The notes: generated by a model from the sequence alone, not told the origin. Numbered from the stretch's first letter, positions 25,251 to 33,526 are shown. The stretch is DNA of 33,583 nt from an uncultured Gemella sp. (GCA_947254465.1 CAMYEU010000001.1:1-33583), one strand, 5' to 3'. Program-made: numbers and translations.

Positions 25251-26582
25251 ATGGACGAAAGAGGAGTAAATCAAAGAACGTATAAAGATTTGAAAGCAGA
25301 TATATCACAACATACAGCAATTAATATAGGTTATTATTGGGAAGTTTTAAATGAAATACCAGGTGAAGTATTGATAGATACTATAAAAGAAATAGCTGTA
25401 AATGGCTGGATTAACAATAATACCAGTGAACAAGAGTTGAGAAATATGTTAATAACAGAATCTGTTAAAAATATGAGTTATCAAGAATTTAAAGATATAG
25501 CTCATTATTTTTTCGGTTTTGTACCAGACGATGAAGCGATGTTTCAAAGAGTTCAACCAATAGAAATAACAAGAGAAAATTATAATTATTTAGTTGAACA
25601 AAATAAAAAAGCCTTTGGATTAGAACAGGAGCTTAACGAGTTAAAAGATAAACAGAACAGTCTTGAAAATAAAATAAATAATGTGGAAACAATGATTGTT
25701 CCTTCTGAAAGTGAAGTAGTTGGAATAGATATGAAAAATGAAGAATTGTTAGTTTTAAACTCACCATTATATTCAATTATTGAAGAAGATTTAATTGTTG
25801 ACGACTATTTAATAAACGATTATCGATCAAGGGATAATGGAGATAAGCAAATAATAGATTACTTGAGAGATGAGTACAAAGAGATAGATTTATTAAGTAA
25901 AGAGTATATTTTAAATAATGATACTTTATATGGAGAAAAACTAATATTTAGCTATGATATTTATGAAATAGACTACGATTTGATAGATGAAGATCAATTT
26001 AAAACGCTTAGAGATTTCTATGACTTCGCTAAACAATTTGAATCTTTTAAAGAAGAGTATCCAATGTATCCAGACTATATTGAGAGTAAATACAATGATA
26101 TATATATATATCAAGATAACCCATTTAATAATTATTCTAGTAAAATTTTAAAAAATAAAATTAAAGATATTCAAAATGTGTTATCTAAGCATAATAAAAA
26201 ATTAATCACAAAAGATGTTACTGGTTATTCTCGAGGTGAAGAATGGAAGTTAGGTTATTTAGCAGATGAAAGCCAAGATAATAAATTGGTAGAAGCATAT
26301 TTAGAAAATTTTGTAGGAGCATGGTATAAAGGTACACTTGCGAGGCTTGAAACTATACCTTTTGAATCATTTGACAGAGGACAATTAGTAGGTGAATCAA
26401 CGGAAATAAATTATATTAATACTGATATTTTACCAATTAATAACAGAGAAAAATTAGAAAAAATAAAAGAGGTGTACCCTCATTTAAGACAATTTAAATC
26501 TAAAGAAGAAGTATTAAATAAAGAAAAAGAGAATAATAAAAAAATAGTGGAAAATAGAAGTAAAACTATAGGGGGAAGATAG
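25251..26582 (+). CDS. Large acidic plasmid protein of unknown function
   Basis: A 443-residue soluble protein starting at ATG 25251, eight bases after AAAGGAG; an upstream in-frame GTG (25242) lies on the ribosome binding site and is unlikely. The N-terminal 110 residues look helical and folded (HTAINIGYYWEVLNEIPGE...). A coiled coil follows (~115-150), then an acidic, tyrosine-rich stretch with many D/E-Y pairs (~170-310) and a more globular C-terminal part. I recognise no domain. Its stop lies two bases before the next gene, so it is expressed with the toprim/LtrC-like protein and may share its role in DNA processing or establishment. The acidic nature could suggest DNA mimicry, but I have no motif to support that. 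Confidence 0.7.
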   Translation: MDERGVNQRTYKDLKADISQHTAINIGYYWEVLNEIPGEVLIDTIKEIAVNGWINNNTSEQELRNMLITESVKNMSYQEFKDIAHYFFGFVPDDEAMFQRVQPIEITRENYNYLVEQNKKAFGLEQELNELKDKQNSLENKINNVETMIVPSESEVVGIDMKNEELLVLNSPLYSIIEEDLIVDDYLINDYRSRDNGDKQIIDYLRDEYKEIDLLSKEYILNNDTLYGEKLIFSYDIYEIDYDLIDEDQFKTLRDFYDFAKQFESFKEEYPMYPDYIESKYNDIYIYQDNPFNNYSSKILKNKIKDIQNVLSKHNKKLITKDVTGYSRGEEWKLGYLADESQDNKLVEAYLENFVGAWYKGTLARLETIPFESFDRGQLVGESTEINYINTDILPINNREKLEKIKEVYPHLRQFKSKEEVLNKEKENNKKIVENRSKTIGGR

Positions 26583-26584
26583 TT

Positions 26585-29392
26585 ATGACTTTAACAAAAG
26601 AAGAAGCTAAAAATATGAATATACTTGATGTAGCAAATTCTTTAGGGATGAATATGTTAAAGTCAAGTAGAAATGAATATTATTGGGACGAACATGACTC
26701 TTTTAAGATAAATACTTCAAAGAATATGTTCAGATGGTATTCAAAGGATATTGGTGGAGATGTTATTCAGATGGTACAAACTCTTAGAGGAGTATCATTT
26801 AAAGAAGCTATAAATTATCTCGATACCGGGCATTTTGAAGAAGCAAAAGTACAAGAAGTAACTAGAGAACCGTTTAAATATCTATTAGAAAAATATGAAA
26901 CTGATTTTGATAATGGCAGAAGATATTTAAAAGAGGTTCGTGGGCTTTCAGAGAACACTATAGATTTTTTTCTAAAAGAAAAAGTATTAGCTTTAGTCAA
27001 TAGGAAATATAAGGATGGATATTCTGAACAAGTGTTAGTTTTTAAATACTTTGATGACAACAAAAGTATAATAGGTGGGACATTACAAGGTATCGTACCC
27101 AATAAAGATAGGTACGAGGGGAAAGGATATTTAAAACAAATAATTTATAATTCTGATGGAACTGCAGGAGTTAATGTTACTGTAGGAGAGAAAGCCGATA
27201 GATTAATTTTCTTTGAAGCACCTATTGATATGATGAGTTATTATGAACTAAATAAACATAATTTAAACAATGTAAAATTGATTTCAATGGACGGTTTAAA
27301 AGAAATTACAGTAGCAAGATATTTAACAGAATATATTATTACTGATGAAGCTAGGAGAAAGACCTTAGATTTTAGTAATGCAGTAGATTATATGAATTTC
27401 ATAATCAACGACACAGATTATTTTGACGATAATAAGAATACCGATGTAATAACACTAGCTGTTGATAACGATAGTGCAGGAAGAAATTTTATTGGAAAAT
27501 TAGAAAAAATAGGTTTGAAATTCCAAACAGAATTACCTCCTCAATTAAAAAATAAAGAAAAAACTGACTGGAATGAGGTATTAATAGTCCAAAAAAAGTT
27601 GGAGAAAAGCAAAGGAGAGATTAACGTGGAACAGAACACAGAAAATAAAACGATAGAGGAGCTTAATGCTCCTTTTTTTAATGCAGAAATATTAGATGCG
27701 TATGTAGAAGAAGTAATGCAATATTATACAAAAGACATAACTAAAGCTGATTATCTTTTTCCAGATGGTCGTATGGTTAGTTCTTGGGAGTATGGATTAA
27801 GAGGTTCTGATCATAGAACTATTCGTAATTATTTTGATGCTATGGAGCAACCACAATTAGATATTTTAGATAATCACCCTAGGGATTTTTGGAATTTAAT
27901 TCATAATGGTTTAGGTGCAGTTAGGCTTACACCAGAAACTCAAGTAGCACTTATTCTCGAAGGACAGAAATTGACACCTATTCAACAAGAAATATTAAAA
28001 AATAGTGCGTTTACAGTAGAAGTATATCAAGAAAGTAAGGAAATCACACCAGAATATTTAAAAAAGTTAGGAGTAGATTATAAATTCGAAAAAGAAAAAA
28101 TAAGTAATTTAGGTAGTAAAGAAGAACAGAATGTAAGTTTACAAAAATTAGTAGATAGTAAAAAAATAAATCAATGGCAAAAACAACCAGAATATTATTT
28201 TGTAAAAGGTTTAAGAAAAGTAGCAGTAAAATTAGAAAATGGAAGATTAAGATTATCTAAAAAATATCCTCCTAAAAACGATAATGAAAAGCAGTACATA
28301 AAAGATTTATTTGAAGGAAAAGATGTATCGATAAGTGAAATAAGATTACAGAAACTACCCGAAAACACTCCAAAAGAAGAAAAAGAAAAAATAATAATAG
28401 AAAACTTAGCTTATGGGAATGATGCAAAAGGACTTAATGAGCATTTAAAAATGGGTTTAAAAGAATATGTAAATTCTGATCAATATAAAAAATATTTAGA
28501 TACAATTAGTAAGTTTCATAACTATTCAAGAAGGAATATAGACTTAATTCATCAGCAAAAACCAGATGCAACTTTAATCGCAGGAGCTAAAAAATGGAAT
28601 GAGAGTTTTGGACGATATATAAATAAAGGTGAAAAGGGATTTACAATATATGCACCGAGTGAGCATAAGGTTAAGGATTTAAATGGAGATTTTGTATTAG
28701 ATGAAGATGGAAAAGTAAAAACTAATATACGTTTCATTCCAGTAAAAGTTTTTGATGTGAGCCAAACAAACGGTAAGGAATTATCATTAAATTCTGTTGA
28801 GTTAGAAAACAATGTGGAGAATTATGTTAATATTTATAAAGCCTTAAAAGAAATTGCAGATAAAGAGAATATAAAAATTGTTTTTGTAGATAAAGAACTT
28901 ATGCCAAGAGCTTATGGAAGTTATACTCCAGCAAAAAATACAATCGAATTAAGAAAAGGTATGGGGCAGGGAGATACACTTAGTACGTTGATTCATGAAC
29001 TGGCTCATGCAAAATATCAAAGTAAAATTATCACAACAGAAGAATATGCTTTAAATGAGTTACATGCAGAAAGTATAGCTTACGTAACTTCAAAACATTT
29101 AGGATTAGACACAAGTAAGCAAAGCTTCGGTTATTTAAATTCATATATGAAAGATAGAAAAGACTTTACAGATTTAGATAGGGTTATTGACAAAATTCAT
29201 AGTGATGCAAAAGATTTAATTAATAAAATAGATACAACATTAGAAAAAGTAAAATCAAAAGAAGTAACAAAAGATAAATTTCAAAGTAAAATTGAAAGAG
29301 CAATAGAAAAACAAAAAGAAAAAATATCACAAAAAACACAAGAGGTTATGCCAGAAAAAAAGTTTCCAACACAACCAGCGATGAAGAATTGA
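26585..29392 (+). CDS. ltrC: Toprim (DUF3991-type) plus LtrC/ArdC-like and zinc metallopeptidase protein
   Basis: A 935-residue multidomain conjugation protein. Residues ~8-80 resemble a CHC2 primase zinc-finger domain (IGGDVIQMVQ at its end) but lack the cysteines. Residues ~200-310 form a toprim-like domain with FFEAPIDMMS and the acidic LAVDNDSAGRN motif. Residues ~620-730 carry an ArdC N-terminal-like ssDNA-binding region (HNYSRRNIDLI, INKGEKGFTIYAP). Residues ~795-870 hold an HExxH zinc peptidase-like site (TLIHELAHAKY). This matches LtrC-like proteins of pRS01/pCF10-type plasmids joined to an upstream toprim part. An in-frame GTG at 27626 with AAAGGAG eight bases before it could give a separate C-terminal product of 588 residues, and a terminator-like hairpin follows at 27657-27679. 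The protein may process or protect DNA on entry. Confidence 0.85.
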   Translation: MTLTKEEAKNMNILDVANSLGMNMLKSSRNEYYWDEHDSFKINTSKNMFRWYSKDIGGDVIQMVQTLRGVSFKEAINYLDTGHFEEAKVQEVTREPFKYLLEKYETDFDNGRRYLKEVRGLSENTIDFFLKEKVLALVNRKYKDGYSEQVLVFKYFDDNKSIIGGTLQGIVPNKDRYEGKGYLKQIIYNSDGTAGVNVTVGEKADRLIFFEAPIDMMSYYELNKHNLNNVKLISMDGLKEITVARYLTEYIITDEARRKTLDFSNAVDYMNFIINDTDYFDDNKNTDVITLAVDNDSAGRNFIGKLEKIGLKFQTELPPQLKNKEKTDWNEVLIVQKKLEKSKGEINVEQNTENKTIEELNAPFFNAEILDAYVEEVMQYYTKDITKADYLFPDGRMVSSWEYGLRGSDHRTIRNYFDAMEQPQLDILDNHPRDFWNLIHNGLGAVRLTPETQVALILEGQKLTPIQQEILKNSAFTVEVYQESKEITPEYLKKLGVDYKFEKEKISNLGSKEEQNVSLQKLVDSKKINQWQKQPEYYFVKGLRKVAVKLENGRLRLSKKYPPKNDNEKQYIKDLFEGKDVSISEIRLQKLPENTPKEEKEKIIIENLAYGNDAKGLNEHLKMGLKEYVNSDQYKKYLDTISKFHNYSRRNIDLIHQQKPDATLIAGAKKWNESFGRYINKGEKGFTIYAPSEHKVKDLNGDFVLDEDGKVKTNIRFIPVKVFDVSQTNGKELSLNSVELENNVENYVNIYKALKEIADKENIKIVFVDKELMPRAYGSYTPAKNTIELRKGMGQGDTLSTLIHELAHAKYQSKIITTEEYALNELHAESIAYVTSKHLGLDTSKQSFGYLNSYMKDRKDFTDLDRVIDKIHSDAKDLINKIDTTLEKVKSKEVTKDKFQSKIERAIEKQKEKISQKTQEVMPEKKFPTQPAMKN
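27611..27628 (+). promoter_or_regulatory. Internal ribosome binding site and GTG start inside the toprim/LtrC gene
   Basis: AAAGGAG at 27611-27617 lies eight bases before GTG 27626 (codon 348, in frame), exactly at the joint between the toprim and LtrC-like halves. Translation from here would yield the LtrC-like half alone. Confidence 0.55.
27657..27679 (+). terminator. Terminator-like hairpin within a coding region
   Basis: The arms AGGAGC (27657-27662) and GCTCCT (27668-27673) with a five-base loop run into seven T residues (27673-27679). This has the look of an intrinsic terminator but lies inside the 935-codon frame, so it could stop transcription when ribosomes are not following closely. 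Confidence 0.5.
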
Positions 29393-29453
29393 TAATGAGT
29401 TTATTGAAAAGAAATAAAAAGAATAAAGAAGAAAACGAAGGAGAAAAATAAAA

Positions 29454-29846
29454 ATGGAAATAAAAATAAATGATGAAGAAATTTATGAATGGGCAAATAA
29501 CTTGATATTAGAAACGTATGAAAATTCAACACTTGTTGAAGAACAAATATTGAGTTTAACAAGCAGTCTAATGTTAGAACATATCGCACCAGAATATTAT
29601 AATGTAAATGATATTCCAGAAGATATTTTTGAATTAATAGAACATTTAGATTTAGAAAAAGAAAAAATAAGAGTAGAAGAAATACAAAAATTTTCTTTTG
29701 AAAATGAAAATGAAGACATCTTTGAAATTTATAGTATCGCTTTGTACGGATTAAATAATTTTGGTGTAGAACAAATAAAAGAAAATATGAACGAGATAAT
29801 AAAGACATATTTAGATAATCCAGAAATATTGGAAAGTAGTTTATAA
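29454..29846 (+). CDS. Small acidic protein of unknown function
   Basis: A 130-residue, strongly acidic, mostly helical soluble protein with AAGGAG upstream. It has no recognised domain, no membrane segment and no signal peptide. It is the last gene before the oriT-like region and follows the LtrC-like gene by about 60 bases, so it belongs to the same transcription unit. Acidic small proteins at the leading edge of conjugative elements are sometimes anti-restriction or anti-SOS factors; nothing here proves that. Confidence 0.7.
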   Translation: MEIKINDEEIYEWANNLILETYENSTLVEEQILSLTSSLMLEHIAPEYYNVNDIPEDIFELIEHLDLEKEKIRVEEIQKFSFENENEDIFEIYSIALYGLNNFGVEQIKENMNEIIKTYLDNPEILESSL

Positions 29847-30316
29847 AAAATTTAAAATATGTAAAAAGATAGTGAAGAAATAATTTTGTGATATTTTTTT
29901 CTTTGGAAAATTAGAACGATTATACTTCAAAAAAATTATATGAACAGATAAATTTTTTAAAAGAATAAAATGAATTTTTATCAAATCTAAATTTCAAAAA
30001 TTTCAAATTTAAAAGAAAAAATAAAAATAGAATTTTATAAAAAATAATTTTTCGAAGAAAAATTAAATTAGGGGATTGGGGAATTTCCCCAAAAATAAAA
30101 ATGATTAGTTACTTTCGTTTGCTAAAAACGAAGGTAATTTTTCATTTTTAAAGAGCATAGTGAGTACTCACATGCTACGCTTGCCAGTAGGGAAAAATGT
30201 TAAACAGTGGTGTTTGTAACACGACTGTAACATTTTTCCGAGTATCAAAAAAAATCGATTGTAACAATTTTGTAACATTCGATTTTTTCCAATTTTTATA
30301 AAAAAGGAATGATGAA
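29847..30316 (+). other. Noncoding 470-base region, candidate origin of transfer (oriT)
   Basis: No gene is seen. The region lies directly upstream of the MobC-like and relaxase genes, the usual place of oriT. The left part (29847-30070) is plain AT-rich sequence. The right part is packed with inverted repeats: TTGGGGAA-T-TTCCCCAA (30076-30092); TTACTTTCGTTT with AAACGAAGGTAA (30109-30137); an imperfect palindrome around GTGAGTACTCAC (30154-30176); a long stem with GGAAAAATGTT arms (30191-30239); and AAAAAATCGA with TCGATTTTTT (30249-30288). The unpaired TACGCTTGCC just after the 30154-30176 palindrome is my candidate for the nick region. I cannot place the nick exactly. Confidence 0.75.
30215..30276 (+). 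repeat. Four TGTAAC iterons in two 11-bp-spaced pairs
   Basis: TGTAAC occurs at 30215, 30226, 30260 and 30271, each time followed by A. Within each pair the spacing is exactly 11 bases, about one helical turn, and the pairs are 34 bases apart, about three turns. All face the same way. They are likely protein-binding sites in oriT or the mob promoter. Confidence 0.7.
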
Positions 30317-30655
30317 ATGAACCGAAAAAGAAAAATTCAAAAGAAAATTTATGTTGATGAGAATGAAAATGAACTTATAAGAAGAAAAATGGAAAAAGCA
30401 AATAAAGAAAATTTTGGATCATTCGCTCGTGAAATTTTATTAACTGGAGAGATAAATTTAATTAACTTTGACGAAATAAAAAAACTTCGTTATGAATTAA
30501 ATAGAATAGGGAATAATATAAATCAAATTGTAAAGCGAGCTAATGAAGATGGGAAAGTAGAAAAAAGTCAACTTGTAGAAATTTTAAAATTTCAAAATCA
30601 ATTAGAAGAAGAAATTAATAAATTATTAAATGAAAAAATAAAGAGGGTGAAGTAA
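30317..30655 (+). CDS. MobC/PcfF-like relaxosome accessory protein
   Basis: A 112-residue basic protein with the ribbon-helix-helix start RKIQKKIYVDENENELIRRKMEKA and GSFAREILL, then the MobC signature LRYELNRIGNNINQIVKRAN (about residues 57-76) and a helical tail. MobC and PcfF proteins bind oriT inverted repeats and recruit the relaxase. It is adjacent to the candidate oriT and followed two bases later by the next gene, ahead of the relaxase. It probably binds repeats in 30076-30288 and may repress its own operon. Confidence 0.88.
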   Translation: MNRKRKIQKKIYVDENENELIRRKMEKANKENFGSFAREILLTGEINLINFDEIKKLRYELNRIGNNINQIVKRANEDGKVEKSQLVEILKFQNQLEEEINKLLNEKIKRVK

Positions 30656-30656
30656 A

Positions 30657-30899
30657 ATGGAAAATGTAGAGAAAATAAATTTAAGTGGAATTGAAAAAAA
30701 GATATTTTTATTCTTATTAGAAAACATTGATTTAACTGTTTATTATACAGACTTACTTTTGAAATTTTCAAAAACTATAGATTTAAAATCCTATACTAAT
30801 ATTAAAATTTTAGTTCATGGAATTAAAGAAAAATTAATAAATACAAAATATAAAATTTTACTTAATAATAATTATAGCTGTATTTTAAAAATGAGGTAA
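30657..30899 (+). CDS. Small protein with a winged-helix-like C-terminus
   Basis: An 80-residue protein squeezed between the MobC-like and relaxase genes with two-base gaps on both sides. The segment SYTNIKILVHGIKEKL...KYKILLNNNYSCILK (about residues 42-78) follows the helix-then-wing hairpin pattern of OmpR-type winged-helix domains, with the LVHGIKEKL helix in the recognition position. That likeness is weak and is inference. It is a candidate relaxosome or mob-operon regulator. Confidence 0.65.
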   Translation: MENVEKINLSGIEKKIFLFLLENIDLTVYYTDLLLKFSKTIDLKSYTNIKILVHGIKEKLINTKYKILLNNNYSCILKMR

Positions 30900-30901
30900 G
30901 T

Positions 30902-32587
30902 ATGGTAGTAACAAAAGTTTTTCAAATTAAAAATAGTAATAAACTAAAACAAGGTGTAAATTATATAGACGACAAAGAAAAAATATCTAAATATGACAAA
31001 GAAGAAAATGGACTAGATGATAAAATTGATTATATAGTTGATGAAAATAAAACTAATCGAAATAAAAGTAATGGCGAGAAAGATTGGGGCGATGTAATAT
31101 TCTTTTCAAATAAAGAATATGTATCAGCTTACGGTTTAACCTCACCGAAATATGCTTTTGAAGAAATGATGATGACAAAAATGCAAGCGAAACAGATTTT
31201 AGGTTCTGATAGGCAAGGAGGAAAAGTTGATGTATTAGCTCATCATATAATACAGAGTTTTTCTCCAGAAGATAATCTGACACCAGAAGAAGTTCACGAA
31301 ATTGGTAGAAAAACAGTTCTTGAACTTACAGGAGGTGAACATGAATTTATAATAGCAACACATCTTGATAAAAATCACATGCATAATCATATTATTTTTA
31401 ACACTACAAATAATGTGACTTTGAAAAAATTCAGATGGCAAAAAGGGACTAAGAAAAGTTTAGAAAATATTTCTGATAAATATGCAGATCTTTATGGAGC
31501 AAAAATTCTGGATAGAGATAAAATTATATCTTACAAAAAATATGAAGCGTACAAAAAGCAAAATACTTTTAGATATGAAATAAAACAAAAGTTAAATTTT
31601 CTATTAAAAAATTCTAACTCAGTAGACGATTTTATAGAGAAAGCAAAATTACTTGGTATAGAAGTAAATACTGAAGGAAAAGAAGTTAAATATAAATTGC
31701 TTAATAGGAAACAGCAAAGAAATGTAAGAGATAGGACATTATCGAAAAAAGGATATTATTCATTTGAAAACATAGAAAAAATGACCGCTGGCAACAAAAA
31801 ATATATTTCAAAAGAAAAAATAAAAGAAATGTATGAAAATCATAAGCAAGAAAGAGAAGAAAATTTTGAAATGAGATTTGTAGTCGAGCCATGGCAAGTT
31901 TTAGAAGAAACCAAACGAGGAATATATGTAGAAGTTGAGTTTGGAATTGCGAATAAGGGGATAGTCTTAGTTCCATATACTAAAATTGATAAAATAGATA
32001 AGGGATATGAAGCGTTCATTAAATCTAATGATTATTTCTATTTTCTTAATGAGGGTAATTCTAAAGAAAATCGATATATAAAAGGTACTACATTAGCAAA
32101 ACAACTTTCAAAAGAAAATGGTGAAGAGGTAGTCTACAAAAATTACTATATAAGTAAAATGGAAAAACTTATAGAGGAATTTAACTATCTTTCAACAAAT
32201 AGGATAACAAATTCTGATGAATTTAAAGATTTTCAAGAGAGATTTGTTGAGAGTTTAGAAAAAACAAACATTGAATTAATTAGATTAGATACAAAAATAG
32301 CAGAATTAAATAAGCTGCATTCAGCTTTGTTAGGTATAGAAGGGGGGAGCGAAGAACAAAAAAGAGTGGCAGAAGAAATATTAGGGAAATTAAAAATATC
32401 AAGAGATGTAAAAATAGAAGATGTAGAAAAATTATTAAATGAAGTTAAGGTAGAAAGAGATATATTGAATATAAAATATAAAGAGACAATAAACGAATAT
32501 AACTACTCTAAAAATATAGAGAAAAATATAAAAATTAGAGGAACTAATAGAAGGTTAGATAATAATAAGAGGGGAAAAATAAAGTAA
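30902..32587 (+). CDS. MOBP-type relaxase (PcfG/LtrB-like)
   Basis: This enzyme nicks oriT and stays covalently bound to the 5' end of the transferred strand. Near the N-terminus, KLKQGVNYID carries the likely catalytic tyrosine Y21. The metal-binding motif III is H154-L-D-x-x-H159-x-H161-N-H163-IIFN, the HxDxxHxHxH-x3-N form of MOBP enzymes such as PcfG of pCF10. The relaxase domain covers about residues 1-215; a charged helical C-terminal half (~215-561) with a coiled coil near 415-540 should contact the coupling protein or DNA. The 561-residue length fits PcfG and the pRS01 enzyme. It is the last gene of the mob operon. Confidence 0.93.
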   Translation: MVVTKVFQIKNSNKLKQGVNYIDDKEKISKYDKEENGLDDKIDYIVDENKTNRNKSNGEKDWGDVIFFSNKEYVSAYGLTSPKYAFEEMMMTKMQAKQILGSDRQGGKVDVLAHHIIQSFSPEDNLTPEEVHEIGRKTVLELTGGEHEFIIATHLDKNHMHNHIIFNTTNNVTLKKFRWQKGTKKSLENISDKYADLYGAKILDRDKIISYKKYEAYKKQNTFRYEIKQKLNFLLKNSNSVDDFIEKAKLLGIEVNTEGKEVKYKLLNRKQQRNVRDRTLSKKGYYSFENIEKMTAGNKKYISKEKIKEMYENHKQEREENFEMRFVVEPWQVLEETKRGIYVEVEFGIANKGIVLVPYTKIDKIDKGYEAFIKSNDYFYFLNEGNSKENRYIKGTTLAKQLSKENGEEVVYKNYYISKMEKLIEEFNYLSTNRITNSDEFKDFQERFVESLEKTNIELIRLDTKIAELNKLHSALLGIEGGSEEQKRVAEEILGKLKISRDVKIEDVEKLLNEVKVERDILNIKYKETINEYNYSKNIEKNIKIRGTNRRLDNNKRGKIK

Positions 32588-32743
32588 AAGAAAAATCAAG
32601 AAATTTGAAGGGAAAAATAATTTAATTAGAACACATTTCATGCTAAAATAAAATATCTTAAACACGAGGATTTCTATCGAACCTTCGCTATTTAGTAGAG
32701 CTTATTTTTATGCATTTTTTTAAAAAAAGGTTTAAAATACCTC

Positions 32744-32772
32744 TTGACTATATACCTTATATAAGGTATAAT
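32744..32772 (+). promoter_or_regulatory. Promoter with a perfect 20-bp palindromic operator
   Basis: TTGACT (32744-32749), a 17-base spacer and TATAAT (32767-32772) form a near-consensus promoter. The spacer and -10 are covered by the perfect palindrome TATACCTTATATAAGGTATA (32751-32770), which must be a strong repressor site, most simply for the HTH protein encoded just downstream. Confidence 0.9.
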
Positions 32773-32800
32773 TAATAGTGTAAAGAACAGGAGGGATAAA

Positions 32801-33277
32801 ATGATAGAACAAGTAATTAAACAAATAGAAGAATTATTCAACAGTGATTTAACTGATTATAGAATTTCAAAAGATACAGGATTGACACTGAGTGTTATTC
32901 AAAATTACCGCAGTGGTAAGTATGAGTTAGAAAATATGAGTTTTAAAGTAGCAAAAAAATTAATCAGATATTCGGAGGAATTAAAAATGAGAAATTACGA
33001 TAAAATGATGGTAGTAGTAAATGAGTTAGTATTAGAAGATGGAGCAACAGTGAGTTACTGGACTGAAGATAAACCTAACGATTGTACTTGTTGCTATTCA
33101 GTTGAAGAGTTAAAGGCTCACCTAGGATATATGGAAGAAGATGATTATGAAAAATTAATATTCCAGGTTGATAATGGTGATGATTGTGACAAGTCATATC
33201 AGTTTTACATGAGTGAATACAAAGCTGTATTAGATCGTGACGAAATTACATTATCATTCTTACACAACACAAGATAG
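32801..33277 (+). CDS. HTH regulator fused to an unknown C-terminal domain
   Basis: A 158-residue protein. Residues ~1-60 have a helix-turn-helix pattern (TDYRISKDTGLTLSVIQNYRSGKYELENMSFKVAKKL) like small repressors that read short palindromes. Residues ~63-158 form a distinct acidic domain with a Cys cluster (DCTCCYS) and no family I recognise. Inside the gene, GGAGGAA (32974-32980) stands seven bases before an in-frame ATG at 32987 (M63), so the 96-residue C-terminal domain may also be made alone. The gene has its own palindromic promoter and terminator. It is most likely autoregulated; its other targets are unknown. Confidence 0.8.
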   Translation: MIEQVIKQIEELFNSDLTDYRISKDTGLTLSVIQNYRSGKYELENMSFKVAKKLIRYSEELKMRNYDKMMVVVNELVLEDGATVSYWTEDKPNDCTCCYSVEELKAHLGYMEEDDYEKLIFQVDNGDDCDKSYQFYMSEYKAVLDRDEITLSFLHNTR

Positions 33278-33282
33278 AAATT

Positions 33283-33307
33283 AAGCTCCAAAATAAAGGG
33301 GCTTTTT
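33283..33307 (+). terminator. Terminator after the HTH gene
   Basis: The arms AAGCTCC (33283-33289) and GGGGCTT (33298-33304, one G-T pair) are followed by T residues. Confidence 0.75.
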
Positions 33308-33491
33308 GTGTGGAGATTTAGGGAAAATTATCTGAATACTTGTTAAATTCTGATGTACTGACGAATACATGTTTTGCACATATGTTGTTAAAATCAAATT
33401 TAGAAGATGAATATAATATGTGTATAATAAATTTATTTCATGAGACAATAAAATGAAAGAGAGGAAAATAAAAAATAAGTTGTTCAAGGCA
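33308..33491. other. AT-rich noncoding stretch
   Basis: I see no supportable gene here; the minus-strand frame across it has no ribosome binding site or recognisable protein. The stretch leads into the consensus promoter at 33492. Confidence 0.5.
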
Positions 33492-33519
33492 TTGACAAGT
33501 CCCAAATAACAGTTATAAT
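33492..33519 (+). promoter_or_regulatory. Consensus promoter at the window edge
   Basis: TTGACA (33492-33497), a 16-base spacer and TATAAT (33514-33519) match the consensus at all twelve positions. No gene follows within the window; the transcript would run directly through the 9-bp repeats. An inverted repeat ATTGGA-GTA-TCCAAT (33520-33534) lies at the expected start site. Confidence 0.85.
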
Positions 33520-33526
33520 ATTGGAG

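Noticed and set aside
27588..27600. A7 run as a programmed frameshift site in the toprim/LtrC gene
   Set aside because: The zero frame stays open through both halves, so no frameshift is needed, and short A runs are common in such AT-rich DNA.
29395..29451. 18-codon plus-strand frame (MSLLKRNKKNKEENEGEK)
   Set aside because: Very short, no good ribosome binding site, just lysine-rich spacer between two genes; a coupled mini-gene cannot be excluded but is not supported.
29401..29808. Minus-strand frame of 135 codons
   Set aside because: Phe/Leu-rich shadow of the small acidic gene; no ribosome binding site.
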